The notes below the pieces were generated by a model, which saw nothing but the letters and a program-made list of their open reading frames with translations, had not been told where the DNA came from and searched no databases. Of a DNA stretch of 64,000 nt, positions 1-9,658 are shown piece by piece; positions within the stretch are counted from its first letter, which is position 1, and the number at the start of each line of letters is the position of its first letter. The position numbers were made by a program, and so were the translations under genes. This stretch comes from Egibacter rhizosphaerae (GTDB taxonomy: Bacteria > Actinomycetota > Nitriliruptoria > Euzebyales > Egibacteraceae): the NCBI RefSeq assembly GCF_004322855.1, contig NZ_CP036402.1:558001-622000 (forward strand). Reading direction: 5' to 3'.

Positions 1-818
1 GCCATCACCACGGCGATGGCGTTCTCCAGAGCCTGCCGAGTGACGATGTCCCGGGTCCGCCACCCCTGCTCGAGGAGCGTGAGGATGGCCTCACCCGACG
101 AGGCGGCTGCGGTGTCGCGCCGAGGGTCCGGCGCCGGGGGGGAGGCCGAGCCGGGCAGGCTCAACCCGAGCGCCTCGATCGCGGACGCCATCGTGTTGGC
201 GGTGTACATCCCACCGCACGCGCCCTCACCCGGGCACGCCGACCGCTCCACCGCCGCCAACCGGTCGTCGTCGATCGACCCGGCCGCATGGGCGCCGACG
301 GCCTCGAACACGTCCTTGATGTCCAGCTCGTCACCGTCCAGGGAGCCCGGGAACGTCGCGCCGGCGTAGACGAAGACCGCGGGCACGTCGAGGCGGCATG
401 CGGCCATCACCATCCCGGGCAGCGACTTGTCGCACCCCGCGAGGGTGACCATCGCGTCCATGCGCTCCGCGTGCATCACCGTCTCGACGGAGTCGGCGAT
501 GACCTCCCGCGAGACCAGCGATGCCCGCATTCCCTCGTGCCCCATGCTGATCGCGTCGGACACGGAGATCGTGCCGAACTCCATGGGGAAGCCGCCCGCC
601 CCGCGGACACCGGCCTTCGCCGCGTCGGCCAAGCGGCGCAACGAGAGGTTGCACGGCGTCACCTCGTTCCACGACGAGGCCACACCGACCTGCGGACGCC
701 CGAGATCCTCGTCGGTCATCCCCACGGCCCGCAGCATCGCGCGGGCCGGCGCACGCCGAGCACCGGTCGTCACCTCGTGAGAGCGCGGACGCTCCGCGGA
801 CGCTCGGTCTGCTGACAT
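1..818 (-). CDS. ilvD: Dihydroxy-acid dehydratase (IlvD/Edd family), partial at window edge
   Basis: About 272 N-terminal residues are present; the C-terminal half lies beyond the left edge. The start is the ATG at 818, preceded on the minus strand by a GAGGGGATC ribosome site. The family signatures are clear: a [13 protein letters not shown] stretch near residue 45, GCDKSLPGM with one Fe-S ligand cysteine, and [18 protein letters not shown] with the second. IlvD dehydrates 2,3-dihydroxy acids in branched-chain amino-acid synthesis; close relatives in the same family (Edd, sugar-acid dehydratases) act on sugar acids. Because it follows a fuconate-type catabolic operon on the same strand after a 150-nt gap, a sugar-acid substrate is possible. 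The motif spelling fits ordinary IlvD better. Confidence 0.85.
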   Translation of the reverse strand, partial: MSADRASAERPRSHEVTTGARRAPARAMLRAVGMTDEDLGRPQVGVASSWNEVTPCNLSLRRLADAAKAGVRGAGGFPMEFGTISVSDAISMGHEGMRASLVSREVIADSVETVMHAERMDAMVTLAGCDKSLPGMVMAACRLDVPAVFVYAGATFPGSLDGDELDIKDVFEAVGAHAAGSIDDDRLAAVERSACPGEGACGGMYTANTMASAIEALGLSLPGSASPPAPDPRRDTAAASSGEAILTLLEQGWRTRDIVTRQALENAIAVVM

Positions 819-919
819 CTCGATCCCCTCTCTCGACGCGGTGACGACCAGCGATTCGAACCGCGCCCTCCCGTTCGGCGAACCTTCCCTTCGAGCGTCG
901 GCCGATCGGAGGGCGACCT

Positions 920-939
920 ATGGTCTGAATCTAGACCAT
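920..939. promoter_or_regulatory. Candidate operator palindrome between fucD-like gene and ilvD
   Basis: Seven-base arms ATGGTCT and AGACCAT flank a six-base spacer in the 150-nt gap upstream of ilvD. On the minus strand a TAGATT hexamer lies in its centre and could be a -10 element for ilvD. The left arm belongs to a 13-base word (916–928) that recurs exactly upstream of tctC at 11732–11744. The binding protein is unknown. Confidence 0.45.
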
Positions 940-968
940 CAGTCCACAGGGTGGGAGACTGTGCCGGG

Positions 969-2261
969 TCACCGGGCCCTCCATGCGCTCCCCTCGGGAA
1001 AGCGGTACGCGCGACGGGATGCGGCGTCCAGCTCGGCGCTGTACCCCGCGCGCGCCGGTGGCAGGTAGCGTGCGCCCTCCACCCGAACGGGATCGACGAA
1101 GTGCTCGTGCAGGTGGTCCACGTACTCGACGAGACGGTCGTCGCGGGCTCCCGAAACCGCGACGTGGTCGAACATGGCGAGGTGCTGGACGTACTCGCTC
1201 AGGCCCACACCCCCCGCGTGCGGACAGATCGGAACGTCGAACCGTCGGGCGAGCAGGATGACCGCGATCGCCTCGTTCACGCCACCGAGTCGGCACGCGT
1301 CGAGCTGGCAGTACGCCATGGCGCCGGCCTCGAGGAACTGCTTGAACATGACCCGGTTGTGGACATGCTCACCGGTCGCCACGCCGACCGGGGCGATGCC
1401 CTCGGCGATCCGGGCGTGGCCGCGCACGTCGTCGGGGCTCGTCGGCTCCTCGATCCAGAGAGGCGAGAAGTCCGCGACGGCGTTCACCCACTCGATTGCG
1501 ACCGGAACCTCCCAGACCTGGTTGGCATCGAGCATCAGCACCCCGTCCGGTCCGATCTCCTCTCGAACGGTGGCGACGCGGCGGCGGTCGTCCTCGAGCT
1601 CCCTGCCGACCTTGAGCTTGAAGTGCCGCCACCCCTCCTCGAGGCCAGCCCTGACCCGCCGGCGTACCTCCTCCTCGGGATAGCCGAGCCATCCGGCCGA
1701 CGTCGTGTACGCAGGGATGCCCGAACGCTGGAGCTCCCGCTCCCGTTCCGCACGAGCGGGCTCGGCCTTGCGGAGCAGGTCGAGGGCCGCGTCACGATCC
1801 AGGACGTCCTGAAGATGGCGGAAATCGACGCAGTCGACGAGCTGCTCGGGGCTGAGGTCGGAGAGGAGCTTCCACAGCGGCTTGCCGAGCTGGCGTGCCC
1901 GGAGGTCCCACAGCGCGTTCACGAGCGCGGCGCCGGCGAGGTGGATCACCCCCTTCTCGGGTCCGAGCCACCGCAGCTGGCTGTCACCGACGATCCGGCG
2001 CCAGGTGGCGGCCGGCTCGGCGAACGCCTCGTCGACGTCGAGATCCAGGACGAGGTGGGCGAGGGAGTTGACCGCGGCGACGCAGAGCTCGTTGCCGCGG
2101 CCGATGGTGAAGGTGAACCCGTGGCCTTCGGTCCCCTCGTCGGTCCCGAGCACGACGTAGGTGAGCGAGTAGTCGGGCGCGGGGTTCATCGCATCGGAGC
2201 CGTCGAGGTTGCGGGAAGTCGGGAACCGGATGTCCTCCGGAGTGACGCTGGTGATCCTCAT
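969..2261 (-). CDS. L-fuconate dehydratase-like enolase-superfamily enzyme
   Basis: This 430-residue protein belongs to the mandelate-racemase branch of the enolase superfamily. The catalytic set is visible: KLKVG lysines, LDANQVWE and IEEPTSPDD metal ligands, a TGEHVHN glutamate, and the general-base histidine in [12 protein letters not shown]. Length and motifs match L-fuconate dehydratase, which turns L-fuconate into 2-keto-3-deoxy-L-fuconate in the cytoplasm. The ATG at 2261 overlaps the stop of the upstream FAH-family gene (ATGA), so the two are translationally coupled. Related sugar-acid dehydratases with other substrates cannot be excluded from sequence alone. Confidence 0.8.
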   Translation of the reverse strand: MRITSVTPEDIRFPTSRNLDGSDAMNPAPDYSLTYVVLGTDEGTEGHGFTFTIGRGNELCVAAVNSLAHLVLDLDVDEAFAEPAATWRRIVGDSQLRWLGPEKGVIHLAGAALVNALWDLRARQLGKPLWKLLSDLSPEQLVDCVDFRHLQDVLDRDAALDLLRKAEPARAERERELQRSGIPAYTTSAGWLGYPEEEVRRRVRAGLEEGWRHFKLKVGRELEDDRRRVATVREEIGPDGVLMLDANQVWEVPVAIEWVNAVADFSPLWIEEPTSPDDVRGHARIAEGIAPVGVATGEHVHNRVMFKQFLEAGAMAYCQLDACRLGGVNEAIAVILLARRFDVPICPHAGGVGLSEYVQHLAMFDHVAVSGARDDRLVEYVDHLHEHFVDPVRVEGARYLPPARAGYSAELDAASRRAYRFPEGSAWRAR

Positions 2262-3127
2262 GGACGCACCCGCTCCCTGGTGGTCCCGACCTGCTCGACG
2301 GGGTTCTCGAGCGCACCGAGCCCGTGGATCGCGATCCGCACCTCGTCGCCGGGGCTCAGGGTGAAGCCGCTCGGCGGAACGATGGCGGTGCCCGTGAGCA
2401 GCACCACGCCGACCGGGAAGTCCATCCCCGCGAACAGCCACGAGACGAGCTCCTGCGGTGAGCGCTTCAGCTCGCGGACTTGCACCGTGTCGTCGAATAC
2501 GGCCCGTCCGTCGCGGTTGACGCGCAACGAGATCTCCAGCTCGTACCACGGGGGAGCTTCGGCAAGGGGCACCAAGCACGGGCCGATCGCACAGCTCCCC
2601 GTGTAGACCTTCGCTTGGGGCAGGTAAAGCGGGTTCTCCCCCTCGATACTGCGCGAGGAGACGTCGTTCCCGATCACGTAGGCGACGATCGAGCCGGTTG
2701 CGTCGGCAACGACCCCGAGCTCGGGCTCGGGAACGTCCCACTCCGAGTCGGACCGGACCCCGACCGGTTCTCCCGGCCCACGCACGCGGTCGGCGGCGGC
2801 CTTGAAGAAAATCTCGGGCCGTTCGGCGTCGTAGACCCGATCGTACGCGTCGAGCTGGTCGGACTCCTCGAGGCGCGCATCGCGAGAGCGGAGGTAGGTC
2901 ACCCCCGCGGCCCAGACGTCCTGTCCGCCCAGCGGAGCGAGCACCGAGGCGTCCGAGGTCAGCGTCCCGTGGGCCGGGAGCTCGTCGAGTCCGGCGAGAC
3001 TCGCCTCGCCCCGCAGGAGGTCGTCGACGCCCAGGTCGGGCGCGAGGAGCTCCTTCGGACCCGACGCCGCCGGTCCCCGTGCGAGACGTTCACCTTGCGG
3101 GGTGTGGACTCTCCATAGCGCGGCCAT
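2258..3127 (-). CDS. Fumarylacetoacetate hydrolase-family protein (2-keto-3-deoxy sugar acid dehydratase-like)
   Basis: This 289-residue FAH-fold protein has the metal-binding VPEPELG motif and the [11 protein letters not shown] stretch typical of the branch containing 2-dehydro-3-deoxy-D-arabinonate dehydratase. That branch has a distinct N-terminal region, here [15 protein letters not shown] and [16 protein letters not shown]. The start is the ATG at 3127, two bases after the preceding gene's stop, with GAGGTG as ribosome site; the 3' end overlaps the fuconate-dehydratase-like gene. It probably acts on the keto-deoxy acid made by that dehydratase. Hydrolysis and dehydration are both known in this fold, so the exact reaction is inferred. 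Confidence 0.75.
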   Translation of the reverse strand: MAALWRVHTPQGERLARGPAASGPKELLAPDLGVDDLLRGEASLAGLDELPAHGTLTSDASVLAPLGGQDVWAAGVTYLRSRDARLEESDQLDAYDRVYDAERPEIFFKAAADRVRGPGEPVGVRSDSEWDVPEPELGVVADATGSIVAYVIGNDVSSRSIEGENPLYLPQAKVYTGSCAIGPCLVPLAEAPPWYELEISLRVNRDGRAVFDDTVQVRELKRSPQELVSWLFAGMDFPVGVVLLTGTAIVPPSGFTLSPGDEVRIAIHGLGALENPVEQVGTTRERVRP

Positions 3128-3129
3128 CG

Positions 3130-4029
3130 TCACCTCGTCGTCGCGGGCTGTTGGAGCGGGTTCGTCTCGCCTGCCGGCAGCTGAATCTCGTGGCAAAGGT
3201 TGCGTTGCTCACCGAGGCCGGTGATCGCCGTCTCGAGGACGTCGCCGTCGCGAAGGAAGCGCGGGGGATTCTGGCCCATCCCGACCCCCGCGGGGGTGCC
3301 GGTCGACACGAGGTCGCCCGGCTCCAGGGTCATGAACCAGCTGAGGTACCTGACCAGCTCGGTCGGTGGGAAGATCATGTCCGCGGTCGTACCGTCCTGG
3401 ACCAGGTCGCCGGAGACCCGGGTGGTCAACCGCAGATCCCCCCGGAGCTCCTCCTTGGTCACGAGCCACGGGCCGAGAGGATTGAACGTCTCGTGCGACT
3501 TCCCCTTGATCCACTGCCCCCCGTGCTCGAACTGGTGAGCGCGCTCGGTGAGGTCGTTGGAGATGCACCAGCCGGCGATCGCCTCGTACGCGGCGGCCTC
3601 GTCCGGGAGACGACGCGCGTGCTGCCCGATGACGACGCCCAGCTCCACCTCCCAGTCGCACCGGTCCGAGTCCGGAGGCAGCCAGACCACGTCGGTGGGA
3701 CCAGTGAGCGCGTTGGGCGCCTTCCCGAACGCGATCGGCTCCGGCGGCGTCTGCATCCCGCTTTCCCGGGCATGGTCGGCATAGTTCAGACCGATCCCGA
3801 TGACCTTCGGCGGCCGTGGGATCGGGGGCCCCAGGCGGGCTTCCGAGCGCTCGAGCCGCGGAAGATCGGCTCGCGACTCGACGAGGGCGCGCACGTCAGC
3901 GAGCCCCCCCGCGGTGAGCAGCGCCGTCCCGGGATCCCCCAGACGTGCGCCCACGTCCACGATGGTGTCGTCGTCGAGCAGCACGCCGGGTCGTTCCCGG
4001 CCGGGTTCGCCGTGGCGGACGAGACGCAT
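3130..4029 (-). CDS. Fumarylacetoacetate hydrolase-family protein (2,4-diketo acid hydrolase-like)
   Basis: This 299-residue protein has the canonical FAH signatures [14 protein letters not shown], the metal-binding [10 protein letters not shown], and [15 protein letters not shown] near the C-terminus. Members next to fuconate and rhamnonate dehydratases hydrolyse 2,4-diketo-3-deoxy acids to pyruvate plus lactate, which would finish this pathway. The ATG at 4029 follows a GGGAGGA ribosome site. It is the first gene of a three-gene operon (two FAH genes and the dehydratase), transcribed divergently from the IclR gene. The cleavage products are inferred from context. Confidence 0.78.
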   Translation of the reverse strand: MRLVRHGEPGRERPGVLLDDDTIVDVGARLGDPGTALLTAGGLADVRALVESRADLPRLERSEARLGPPIPRPPKVIGIGLNYADHARESGMQTPPEPIAFGKAPNALTGPTDVVWLPPDSDRCDWEVELGVVIGQHARRLPDEAAAYEAIAGWCISNDLTERAHQFEHGGQWIKGKSHETFNPLGPWLVTKEELRGDLRLTTRVSGDLVQDGTTADMIFPPTELVRYLSWFMTLEPGDLVSTGTPAGVGMGQNPPRFLRDGDVLETAITGLGEQRNLCHEIQLPAGETNPLQQPATTR

Positions 4030-4096
4030 GCGTCCTCCCTCGTCAGTCCTCGTCAGTCGGTGGCCGCTGATCCACATGGGCGAATCGCTGTCACTA

Positions 4097-4115
4097 GAAT
4101 GAACGTTCGGGATTC
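4097..4115. promoter_or_regulatory. Candidate IclR operator
   Basis: In the divergent gap between the FAH operon and the IclR gene, the 8-base palindrome GAACGTTC (4101–4108) is flanked by GAAT and ATTC. IclR proteins usually bind short, gapped palindromes beside their own gene, so this is the best candidate for controlling both directions. No binding data are available. Confidence 0.4.
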
Positions 4116-4187
4116 GACCGGGCAGCACCGCCGGGACCGGCCCCGGTTCACCGGCCGCCGTTTCCGACATCCCGCTGGACGTCGACG

Positions 4188-4970
4188 ATGAGCACCAAGG
4201 AGCACCGGTCCCCCGCTCCCGCCGTGGAGCGTGCCGCAGCGATCCTGGACGTGCTGACCCGTCATCAGGGCGGCCCCCTCGGCTCGTCCAGCCTCGCCCG
4301 CGAGCTCGGTGCCCCCAAGAGCTCCGTGTTCAACGTCTGCAACGTGCTCGCGGACGCCGGGGTTCTGCGTCGAACACGGAGCGGCTACGCCCTCGGGCCG
4401 AAGCTCGTCGAGTACGGCACCGCCTACCTCTCCAGCATCGATCTCGTCCAGGAGTTCTACGACGTCTGCGACCAGTTCGGCGACCACATCGAGGAAACCG
4501 TGCAGCTCGCGATCCTCGATGGCCTCAACGTGATCTATCTCGCACGCAGGCACGGCTCGCGGCCCGTGCGCCTCCAGTCGGAGATCGGGCGCTCGCTCCC
4601 CGCGAACTGCACCGCTGTCGGCAAGGCGCTCCTCGCCGAATTGAGCGATGAAGGGGTGCGGGCACGCGTCGAGGCGAGCGGGGGCTTGTCGCGGCTGACG
4701 CCCAAGTCCATCGCCGAGGTCGAAGCTCTGCTCGGCGAGCTCGGCCAGGTCCGTGCTCGTGGGGTGGCCTTCGACGAAGGCGAAACCGCCGACGAGATCT
4801 TCTGCGCCGCCACCGTCGTCGACGCGCCCGGCTACCAAGGAGGAAAGGCCGCGATCAGCTTCACCCTCGTGCAATCCCTGGCCACCGCCACGCAGGTGGA
4901 ACGCGTGGTCGCGCAGCTCAGAGGCGTCGCGAGCGAGCTCCGCGGTCGGATGGGGGGAGGGCGCGAATAG
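4188..4970 (+). CDS. IclR-family transcriptional regulator
   Basis: This 260-residue protein has an N-terminal winged helix (about residues 10–70, with ERAAAILDVL and LARELGAPKSSVFN) and a C-terminal IclR effector domain (about 85–255; LPANCTAVGKALLA and FDEGETADEIFCAA are typical). IclR proteins sense small organic acids and repress or activate adjacent catabolic genes. It is divergent from the FAH/dehydratase operon and convergent with the zinc dehydrogenase, so it most likely controls the sugar-acid genes. The ligand is unknown. Confidence 0.88.
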   Translation: MSTKEHRSPAPAVERAAAILDVLTRHQGGPLGSSSLARELGAPKSSVFNVCNVLADAGVLRRTRSGYALGPKLVEYGTAYLSSIDLVQEFYDVCDQFGDHIEETVQLAILDGLNVIYLARRHGSRPVRLQSEIGRSLPANCTAVGKALLAELSDEGVRARVEASGGLSRLTPKSIAEVEALLGELGQVRARGVAFDEGETADEIFCAATVVDAPGYQGGKAAISFTLVQSLATATQVERVVAQLRGVASELRGRMGGGRE

Positions 4971-5101
4971 GCCCGCGTGTCCGGCGAGCCTCAACGCGGC
5001 TCCGTCACGATGCCAGGTGCCGTGACAACGAGGCCGACGCGCTGGGTCCGTCCGTCCAACATGATGGCAACCGTTCACTATAGATCACCTACCGCTGCGG
5101 G

Positions 5102-6181
5102 TCAGGCCAGTGGCGCGGTGGTGTTCGTGTCCACCGGCTGCCCCCGAGCGAGGGCGTCATCAACGACGACCAACGGCTTGACGACCTCTCCCGAGCGCGC
5201 CGCTTCGAACGCGTCGTGCGCCCGCCCCAGAGGGAACGGATCAGCGAGGCCGTCGATCTCGATCGCGCCGCGTCGCAAGAGATTGACCGCGCGCACGTAG
5301 TCCTCCCGCACCGAGGCATAGCTACAACTGAACGTCAGCTCGCGGCGTACCGCGAAAGTCGGGTTGACCGCGACCTCGCCGCCGTAGAGGGCGACGAGCG
5401 TCAGGGCCCCGCCCCTCCGGACCGTCGAGAGTGCGTCCAGCAGCGCCGCCCCAGCTCCCGACGCCTCGATCCAGCCGTCCGGGGGCCCGTCAAGCGCCTC
5501 GCTGACCCTCGTATCGATCCCCTCGCCGACGGTCGCCGTCCGGAGGCCGAAGCGTTCCGCGAGCGCGAGGCGGCGGGAGCGATCCTGCTCGACCCCGAGA
5601 ACCACGACCTCCGCCCCGGCGCGAGCAGCCAGTTGTGCCGAGAACAGCCCGATCGGTCCCGGGCCGCTGACCACCACACGGTCACCCGGCACGATCCGCG
5701 TGTGCACGCGCGTCGCCCGTACGGCGACCGACAGCGGCTCCACCAAGGCGGCCGTGCGCAGGGGCAGGTCCGCCGGCAGCGGTACCAGCTGGGCAGCCGG
5801 CAGCACCGTCAGCTCGGCGAGCCCCCCGTCGTAGCTGAGCCCCACGATCCGACGATCGGCGCAGAGGTTCGTCGTGCCCGCTCGACACGTGTCACACCGC
5901 AGACAGCCTTGGATGGAGGTCGCGACCACGTGTTGGCCGGCCTCGATGCCCGAGGCCTCCGGACCGACGGCCTCGACGACACCCGCGAACTCGTGCCCCA
6001 GCGTCACCGGGGGCGAGATCCATTCGAACCCCGGGTCGGACGCGGCGGCATGAAGATCGCTCCCGCAGATCCCGCAGGCAGCGACACGGACGAGCGCGTC
6101 CCCTGCACTCGGCCGCGGTTCCGCCACGTCACGTCGGCCGAGGTTCCACGCCTCGGGCGCGAGCTTTCCGAACGCCTCCAT
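5102..6181 (-). CDS. Zinc-dependent alcohol/polyol dehydrogenase (MDR family)
   Basis: This 359-residue medium-chain dehydrogenase has catalytic-zinc residues in CGICGSDLH and GHEFAGVVEAVG, four structural-zinc cysteines around GCLRCDTCRAGTTNLC, and a Rossmann GPGPIGLFSAQ motif. It resembles the threonine/sorbitol dehydrogenase branch. The ATG at 6181 with GGAGAC upstream is preferred over longer frames. It is the last gene of the run tctC-tctB-tctA-AKR-SDR-ADH, suggesting oxidation of a sugar, polyol or hydroxy acid taken up by that transporter. The substrate is not determinable. Confidence 0.82.
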   Translation of the reverse strand: MEAFGKLAPEAWNLGRRDVAEPRPSAGDALVRVAACGICGSDLHAAASDPGFEWISPPVTLGHEFAGVVEAVGPEASGIEAGQHVVATSIQGCLRCDTCRAGTTNLCADRRIVGLSYDGGLAELTVLPAAQLVPLPADLPLRTAALVEPLSVAVRATRVHTRIVPGDRVVVSGPGPIGLFSAQLAARAGAEVVVLGVEQDRSRRLALAERFGLRTATVGEGIDTRVSEALDGPPDGWIEASGAGAALLDALSTVRRGGALTLVALYGGEVAVNPTFAVRRELTFSCSYASVREDYVRAVNLLRRGAIEIDGLADPFPLGRAHDAFEAARSGEVVKPLVVVDDALARGQPVDTNTTAPLA

Positions 6182-6269
6182 CAAGCTGTCTCCGTTCCGC
6201 TCGCGACGCCGGCACCCGGTACACGCACTCTCGCGCTCGACCGGTGGGCATTCCGCGACCAGCCGCCGA

Positions 6270-7061
6270 TCACGCCGCGAGCCATCCGCCGTCGACCGCG
6301 ATCGCCTGTCCGGTGATGTAGCTCCCCGCATCGGAGGCCAGCAGCAGCGCGAGGCCCCCGAGATCGTCGGCGCGCCCGAGCCGGCCCATCGGGATCCGGC
6401 TCTCGACCCAGTCGCGCCGGTCAGGGTCCTGGAACAGTCCGTCGGTCAGCTCCGTGTGGAAGTATCCGGGAACGATCACGTTGCAACGGATATCGTGAGC
6501 CGCCCACTCGACCGCGAGGCTGCGCGCGAGGCCCAGCACGCCGGACTTCGCGCTCCCGTACGCCGCGGTATGCGGGATTCCGAGGTGGCTGGTCAGCGAG
6601 CCCATCAACACCACCGACCCGGGGAGGCCGCGCTCGCGCAATCGGGCCCCGACGGTTTGGCTCAGGGTGAAGGCCGAGCGGAGGTGCACGGTGTGAACCT
6701 CGTCGAACTCCTCGAGGGTGAGGCTGTCGACCGGCTTGCGGACCTGGATGCCCGCCGCGTGGACGAGCGTGTCCACTGCCTCGACGCCGGCCGCGGACGC
6801 CGCGGCGTCCACGAGGGCGGGGGCTTCCGCGGGCATCGAGAGGTCCCAAGGCAGCGGTGTCGCCGCGCCTCCCGCGGCCCGAATCTGCTCGGCCGCCTCC
6901 TCGACCCGCTCGCGACGGCGGGCCGTGACCACCACGTGCACGCCCGCGCCGGCGAGCGCGTCGGCGATCCCGCGTCCCAGCCCTTGCGCGCCCCCGGTGA
7001 CGAGGGCGGCGCGCCCGTGCAGATCCCAGGGGTGCGGGGTGGCGCTGGGCGAGGCGGTCAT
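6270..7061 (-). CDS. Short-chain dehydrogenase/reductase
   Basis: This 263-residue classical SDR has TGGAQGLGRGIA (cofactor-binding TGxxxGxG), a GSLTSHLG serine, and the YGSAKSG tyrosine–lysine pair, and it ends in the family-typical ITGQAIAVDGGWLA. In fuconate pathways an SDR oxidises 2-keto-3-deoxy-L-fuconate at C4 before hydrolysis, and this gene fits that role by position; the substrate is inference. Its ATG overlaps the stop of the aldo/keto reductase (ATGA), so the two are coupled. Confidence 0.85.
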   Translation of the reverse strand: MTASPSATPHPWDLHGRAALVTGGAQGLGRGIADALAGAGVHVVVTARRRERVEEAAEQIRAAGGAATPLPWDLSMPAEAPALVDAAASAAGVEAVDTLVHAAGIQVRKPVDSLTLEEFDEVHTVHLRSAFTLSQTVGARLRERGLPGSVVLMGSLTSHLGIPHTAAYGSAKSGVLGLARSLAVEWAAHDIRCNVIVPGYFHTELTDGLFQDPDRRDWVESRIPMGRLGRADDLGGLALLLASDAGSYITGQAIAVDGGWLAA

Positions 7062-8014
7062 CGGTTGTACCCAGGCGCCGCACCGCCGACGGTCTGCCAG
7101 ACCTCGTCGCACGCGTCGACGACATCGGCTGGCAGTGGGCCGGCGGCGCCGGCCGCGAGGTTCCCCTCCAGCTGTTCGACGCTCGACGCGCCCACGAGCA
7201 CCGAATCGACCACCGTCCGCGACCGCAGCCATCGGATCGCGAGTTCGGTCAACGACAGGCCCGCCGCCGCGGCGATCTCGTGTAGTCGGGCAACACCGTC
7301 GAACTGGGTGTCGTTCCAGTAGCGCTCCCGGTAGCGCGATCCGCTGAATCGCCCCTCAGCCGGGACCTCGTCCCGGGTGTGCTTCCCCGTGAGGAGGCCG
7401 CCGGCGAGCGGGTTGTACACCACGCTCGCGAGGCCGGTGGTCGTCGCGTACTCCGCGTACTCGTCCTCGAGGCGTCGGGCGAGCACGTTGTACAAGACCT
7501 GGGACAGCTCGATCCGGGCGTCTCCGCGCCATGTGCTCAGGCAGCGCATTTCCGCGATCTGCCACGCGGCGTGGTTCGAGACCCCAGCCCAGCGGACGAG
7601 CCCCTCGTCGACGAGTTCGGTCAACGCTCCGAGCGACTCCTCGAGCGGCACTATGCGATCCGGGGCGTGTAGACAGTAGACGTCGAGATAGTCGGTACCG
7701 AGCCGCGCCAGACTGGCGCGGATCCGTCGCCGGATGCGCTCCGGCCGCAGGCCCCGGTCCTCGGGGTCGTTCGAGGCCTGCAGACCGACCTTCGAGGCGA
7801 CGAGCACCTCGTCACGGATGCCCACCAGGCACTTGCCGAGGATCTCCTCCGAACGCCCGGCGCGGTAAGCGTCGGCGGTGTCGAACATGGTGATCCCGGC
7901 CTCCCGTGCCGAGGCCACCATGCGTGCGGCTTCCGCCTCGTCGACTTGCTCGCCGAACGTCATCGTTCCGAGTGAGAGGGCGGAGAGTCCGCCCTCGGCC
8001 ACCACCGGATTCAC
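7058..8014 (-). CDS. Aldo/keto reductase
   Basis: This 318-residue TIM-barrel oxidoreductase has the signature FDTADAYRAGRSEEILGK with the catalytic Asp and Tyr, the ASKVG lysine, the DVYCLHAPD histidine, and a C-terminal NADP-binding region (VLVGASSVEQLEGNL). The GTG at 8014 is chosen because an AGGAGGT ribosome site lies six bases upstream. It resembles the general Kv-beta/YghZ-like group more than known L-fucose dehydrogenases, so a role as the first sugar dehydrogenase is only possible. Coupled to the downstream SDR. Confidence 0.82.
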   Translation of the reverse strand: MNPVVAEGGLSALSLGTMTFGEQVDEAEAARMVASAREAGITMFDTADAYRAGRSEEILGKCLVGIRDEVLVASKVGLQASNDPEDRGLRPERIRRRIRASLARLGTDYLDVYCLHAPDRIVPLEESLGALTELVDEGLVRWAGVSNHAAWQIAEMRCLSTWRGDARIELSQVLYNVLARRLEDEYAEYATTTGLASVVYNPLAGGLLTGKHTRDEVPAEGRFSGSRYRERYWNDTQFDGVARLHEIAAAAGLSLTELAIRWLRSRTVVDSVLVGASSVEQLEGNLAAGAAGPLPADVVDACDEVWQTVGGAAPGYNR

Positions 8015-8066
8015 CGTCGACCTCCTACGCGATCGAACCATCGACCCGTTCGGGACATGGGCTCAG

Positions 8067-9584
8067 TCACCGCCCCACGGGTACGTTTTCGCCGGCACGC
8101 CACCTGACCCGGCTGCGGATCACCCGCGTGACCGTCGGCGCGAGCAGGAGCACGAAGCCGAGCGCGAGCAACACCGCCGAGATCGGCCGCGCGAGGAAGA
8201 TCATCGGGTCACCCCAGCTGATCGACAGACTCCGGGAGAGCTGACTCTCCATCTCGGGGCCGAGCACGAGGCCGAGAATCAGTGGCGCCGGCGGGAAGCC
8301 GTAGCGGTTCATCAGATAGCCGAGCAGCCCGAACGCGCAGGCGATCCAAACCCCCCACATGCGGTTCTCGATCGCGAAGGCGCCCAGCAGCGCCAACATC
8401 ACGATGACCGGGAACAGGTACTTGTAGGGGATGCGGAGGATCGACGCGAAGGCGGGCGCGAGCGGGAGGTTGAGGGCGAGCAGGAAGAGGTTCCCGATCC
8501 AGAACGACGCCATCAGGCCCCAGGCGAGGTCGGGCTGTTCGACCATCAACAGCGGCCCGGGCCGGAGTCCGAAGATGAGGAAGGCGCCCAGCAGGATCGC
8601 GGTCGTCCCGGAGCCGGGGATCCCCAGGGTGAGGGTGGGCACGAAGGCGCCGTTCGTCGCCGCGTTGTTCGCGCCCTCCGGCCCGGCGACCCCCGAGATC
8701 TCCCCCCGTCCGAACCGCTCGGGGCGCTTCGAGAGACGGCGCTCCGTCTCGTAGCCGAAGAAGGCCGCGAGCGTCGCGCCGGCGCCCGGCAACGCGCCGA
8801 TGAAGAACCCGAGGAAGCCCTGCCGGATCGCCGGCTTCGCGGTCTCGGCGAACTCCTGACGGGTGAGCTTCATGTCGCGGAACCGGGTCTTGATCGGCCG
8901 CGCGCCCCCGCGGCCGACCTGGCGCATCACCTCCGCGATCGCGAACAGGCCGATGACGATCTCGATGAAGCCGAACCCACCGAACAGTTCGATCTGATCG
9001 AAGGTGAACCGCCCCACACCGGACTGGGAGTCGATCCCGACCGTGGCGATCGCCAAGCCGAGCGCCCCCATGCTCAATCCCTTGAAGGGATTCTTCGCCG
9101 TGAAGCCGGCGACGCTCAGCATCCCCAACAGGATGAGCGAGGTCATCTCCGGGGCGCCGAACTGCAGCGCGATGGTCAAGAAGGCCGGTGCGGCCGCCAT
9201 CAGCAACACAATGCTGATCGTGCCGGCGATGAACGACGCGATCGCCGCGGCCGCGAGCGCCTTCGCCGCCTTCCCTGCCTGCGCCATCGGGTAGCCGTCG
9301 AACATCGTGACGACCGACGCCGGGTCGCCCGGCGTCGCGATCAGGACGGCGCTGATCGTGGCGCCGTACTGGCAGCCGTAGTAGATCCCGGCCAGCATGA
9401 TGAGCGCCGTCACGGGCTCGAGCGCGACGGTCGCGGGCAGCAGGATCGCAACACCGGTCGCCGAGCCGAGCCCCGGCATCATGCCGATGACCGTGCCGAG
9501 CATGACCCCGAGAAGGCAGAAGAGCAGGTTCTCGGGGGAGACGGCGGTCTGAAACCCCTCGATGACGAGCGTGAGCGTGTCCAC
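8067..9584 (-). CDS. tctA: Tripartite tricarboxylate transporter, large membrane subunit TctA
   Basis: This 505-residue integral membrane protein has about a dozen hydrophobic segments. The TctA hallmarks are present: GTVIGMMPGLGSATGVAILL near residue 30, GIYYGCQYGATISAVLI, a PGDPASVVTMFDGYPMA loop, and the second GxLPGAGATLAAFFGYETE repeat around residue 260. It forms the translocation unit with TctB, fed by the periplasmic TctC. Cargo in this family is typically citrate-like or other carboxylates. It starts at GTG 9584 with GGGGAG upstream and sits between tctB and the catabolic genes. Confidence 0.93.
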   Translation of the reverse strand: MDTLTLVIEGFQTAVSPENLLFCLLGVMLGTVIGMMPGLGSATGVAILLPATVALEPVTALIMLAGIYYGCQYGATISAVLIATPGDPASVVTMFDGYPMAQAGKAAKALAAAAIASFIAGTISIVLLMAAAPAFLTIALQFGAPEMTSLILLGMLSVAGFTAKNPFKGLSMGALGLAIATVGIDSQSGVGRFTFDQIELFGGFGFIEIVIGLFAIAEVMRQVGRGGARPIKTRFRDMKLTRQEFAETAKPAIRQGFLGFFIGALPGAGATLAAFFGYETERRLSKRPERFGRGEISGVAGPEGANNAATNGAFVPTLTLGIPGSGTTAILLGAFLIFGLRPGPLLMVEQPDLAWGLMASFWIGNLFLLALNLPLAPAFASILRIPYKYLFPVIVMLALLGAFAIENRMWGVWIACAFGLLGYLMNRYGFPPAPLILGLVLGPEMESQLSRSLSISWGDPMIFLARPISAVLLALGFVLLLAPTVTRVIRSRVRWRAGENVPVGR

Positions 9585-9658
9585 GGTGCGGATCTCCCCT
9601 CGCTACACGCAACGCTGGCAGGCCGACGCGACGCGGCGGTGCGGGCGCTGGCGTCGCC

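Noticed and set aside
5045-5095. Promoter/operator for the zinc dehydrogenase at 5102–6181
   Set aside because: The AT-richer ACTATAGATC stretch lies between two convergent genes, so no annotated gene starts from it; significance unclear.
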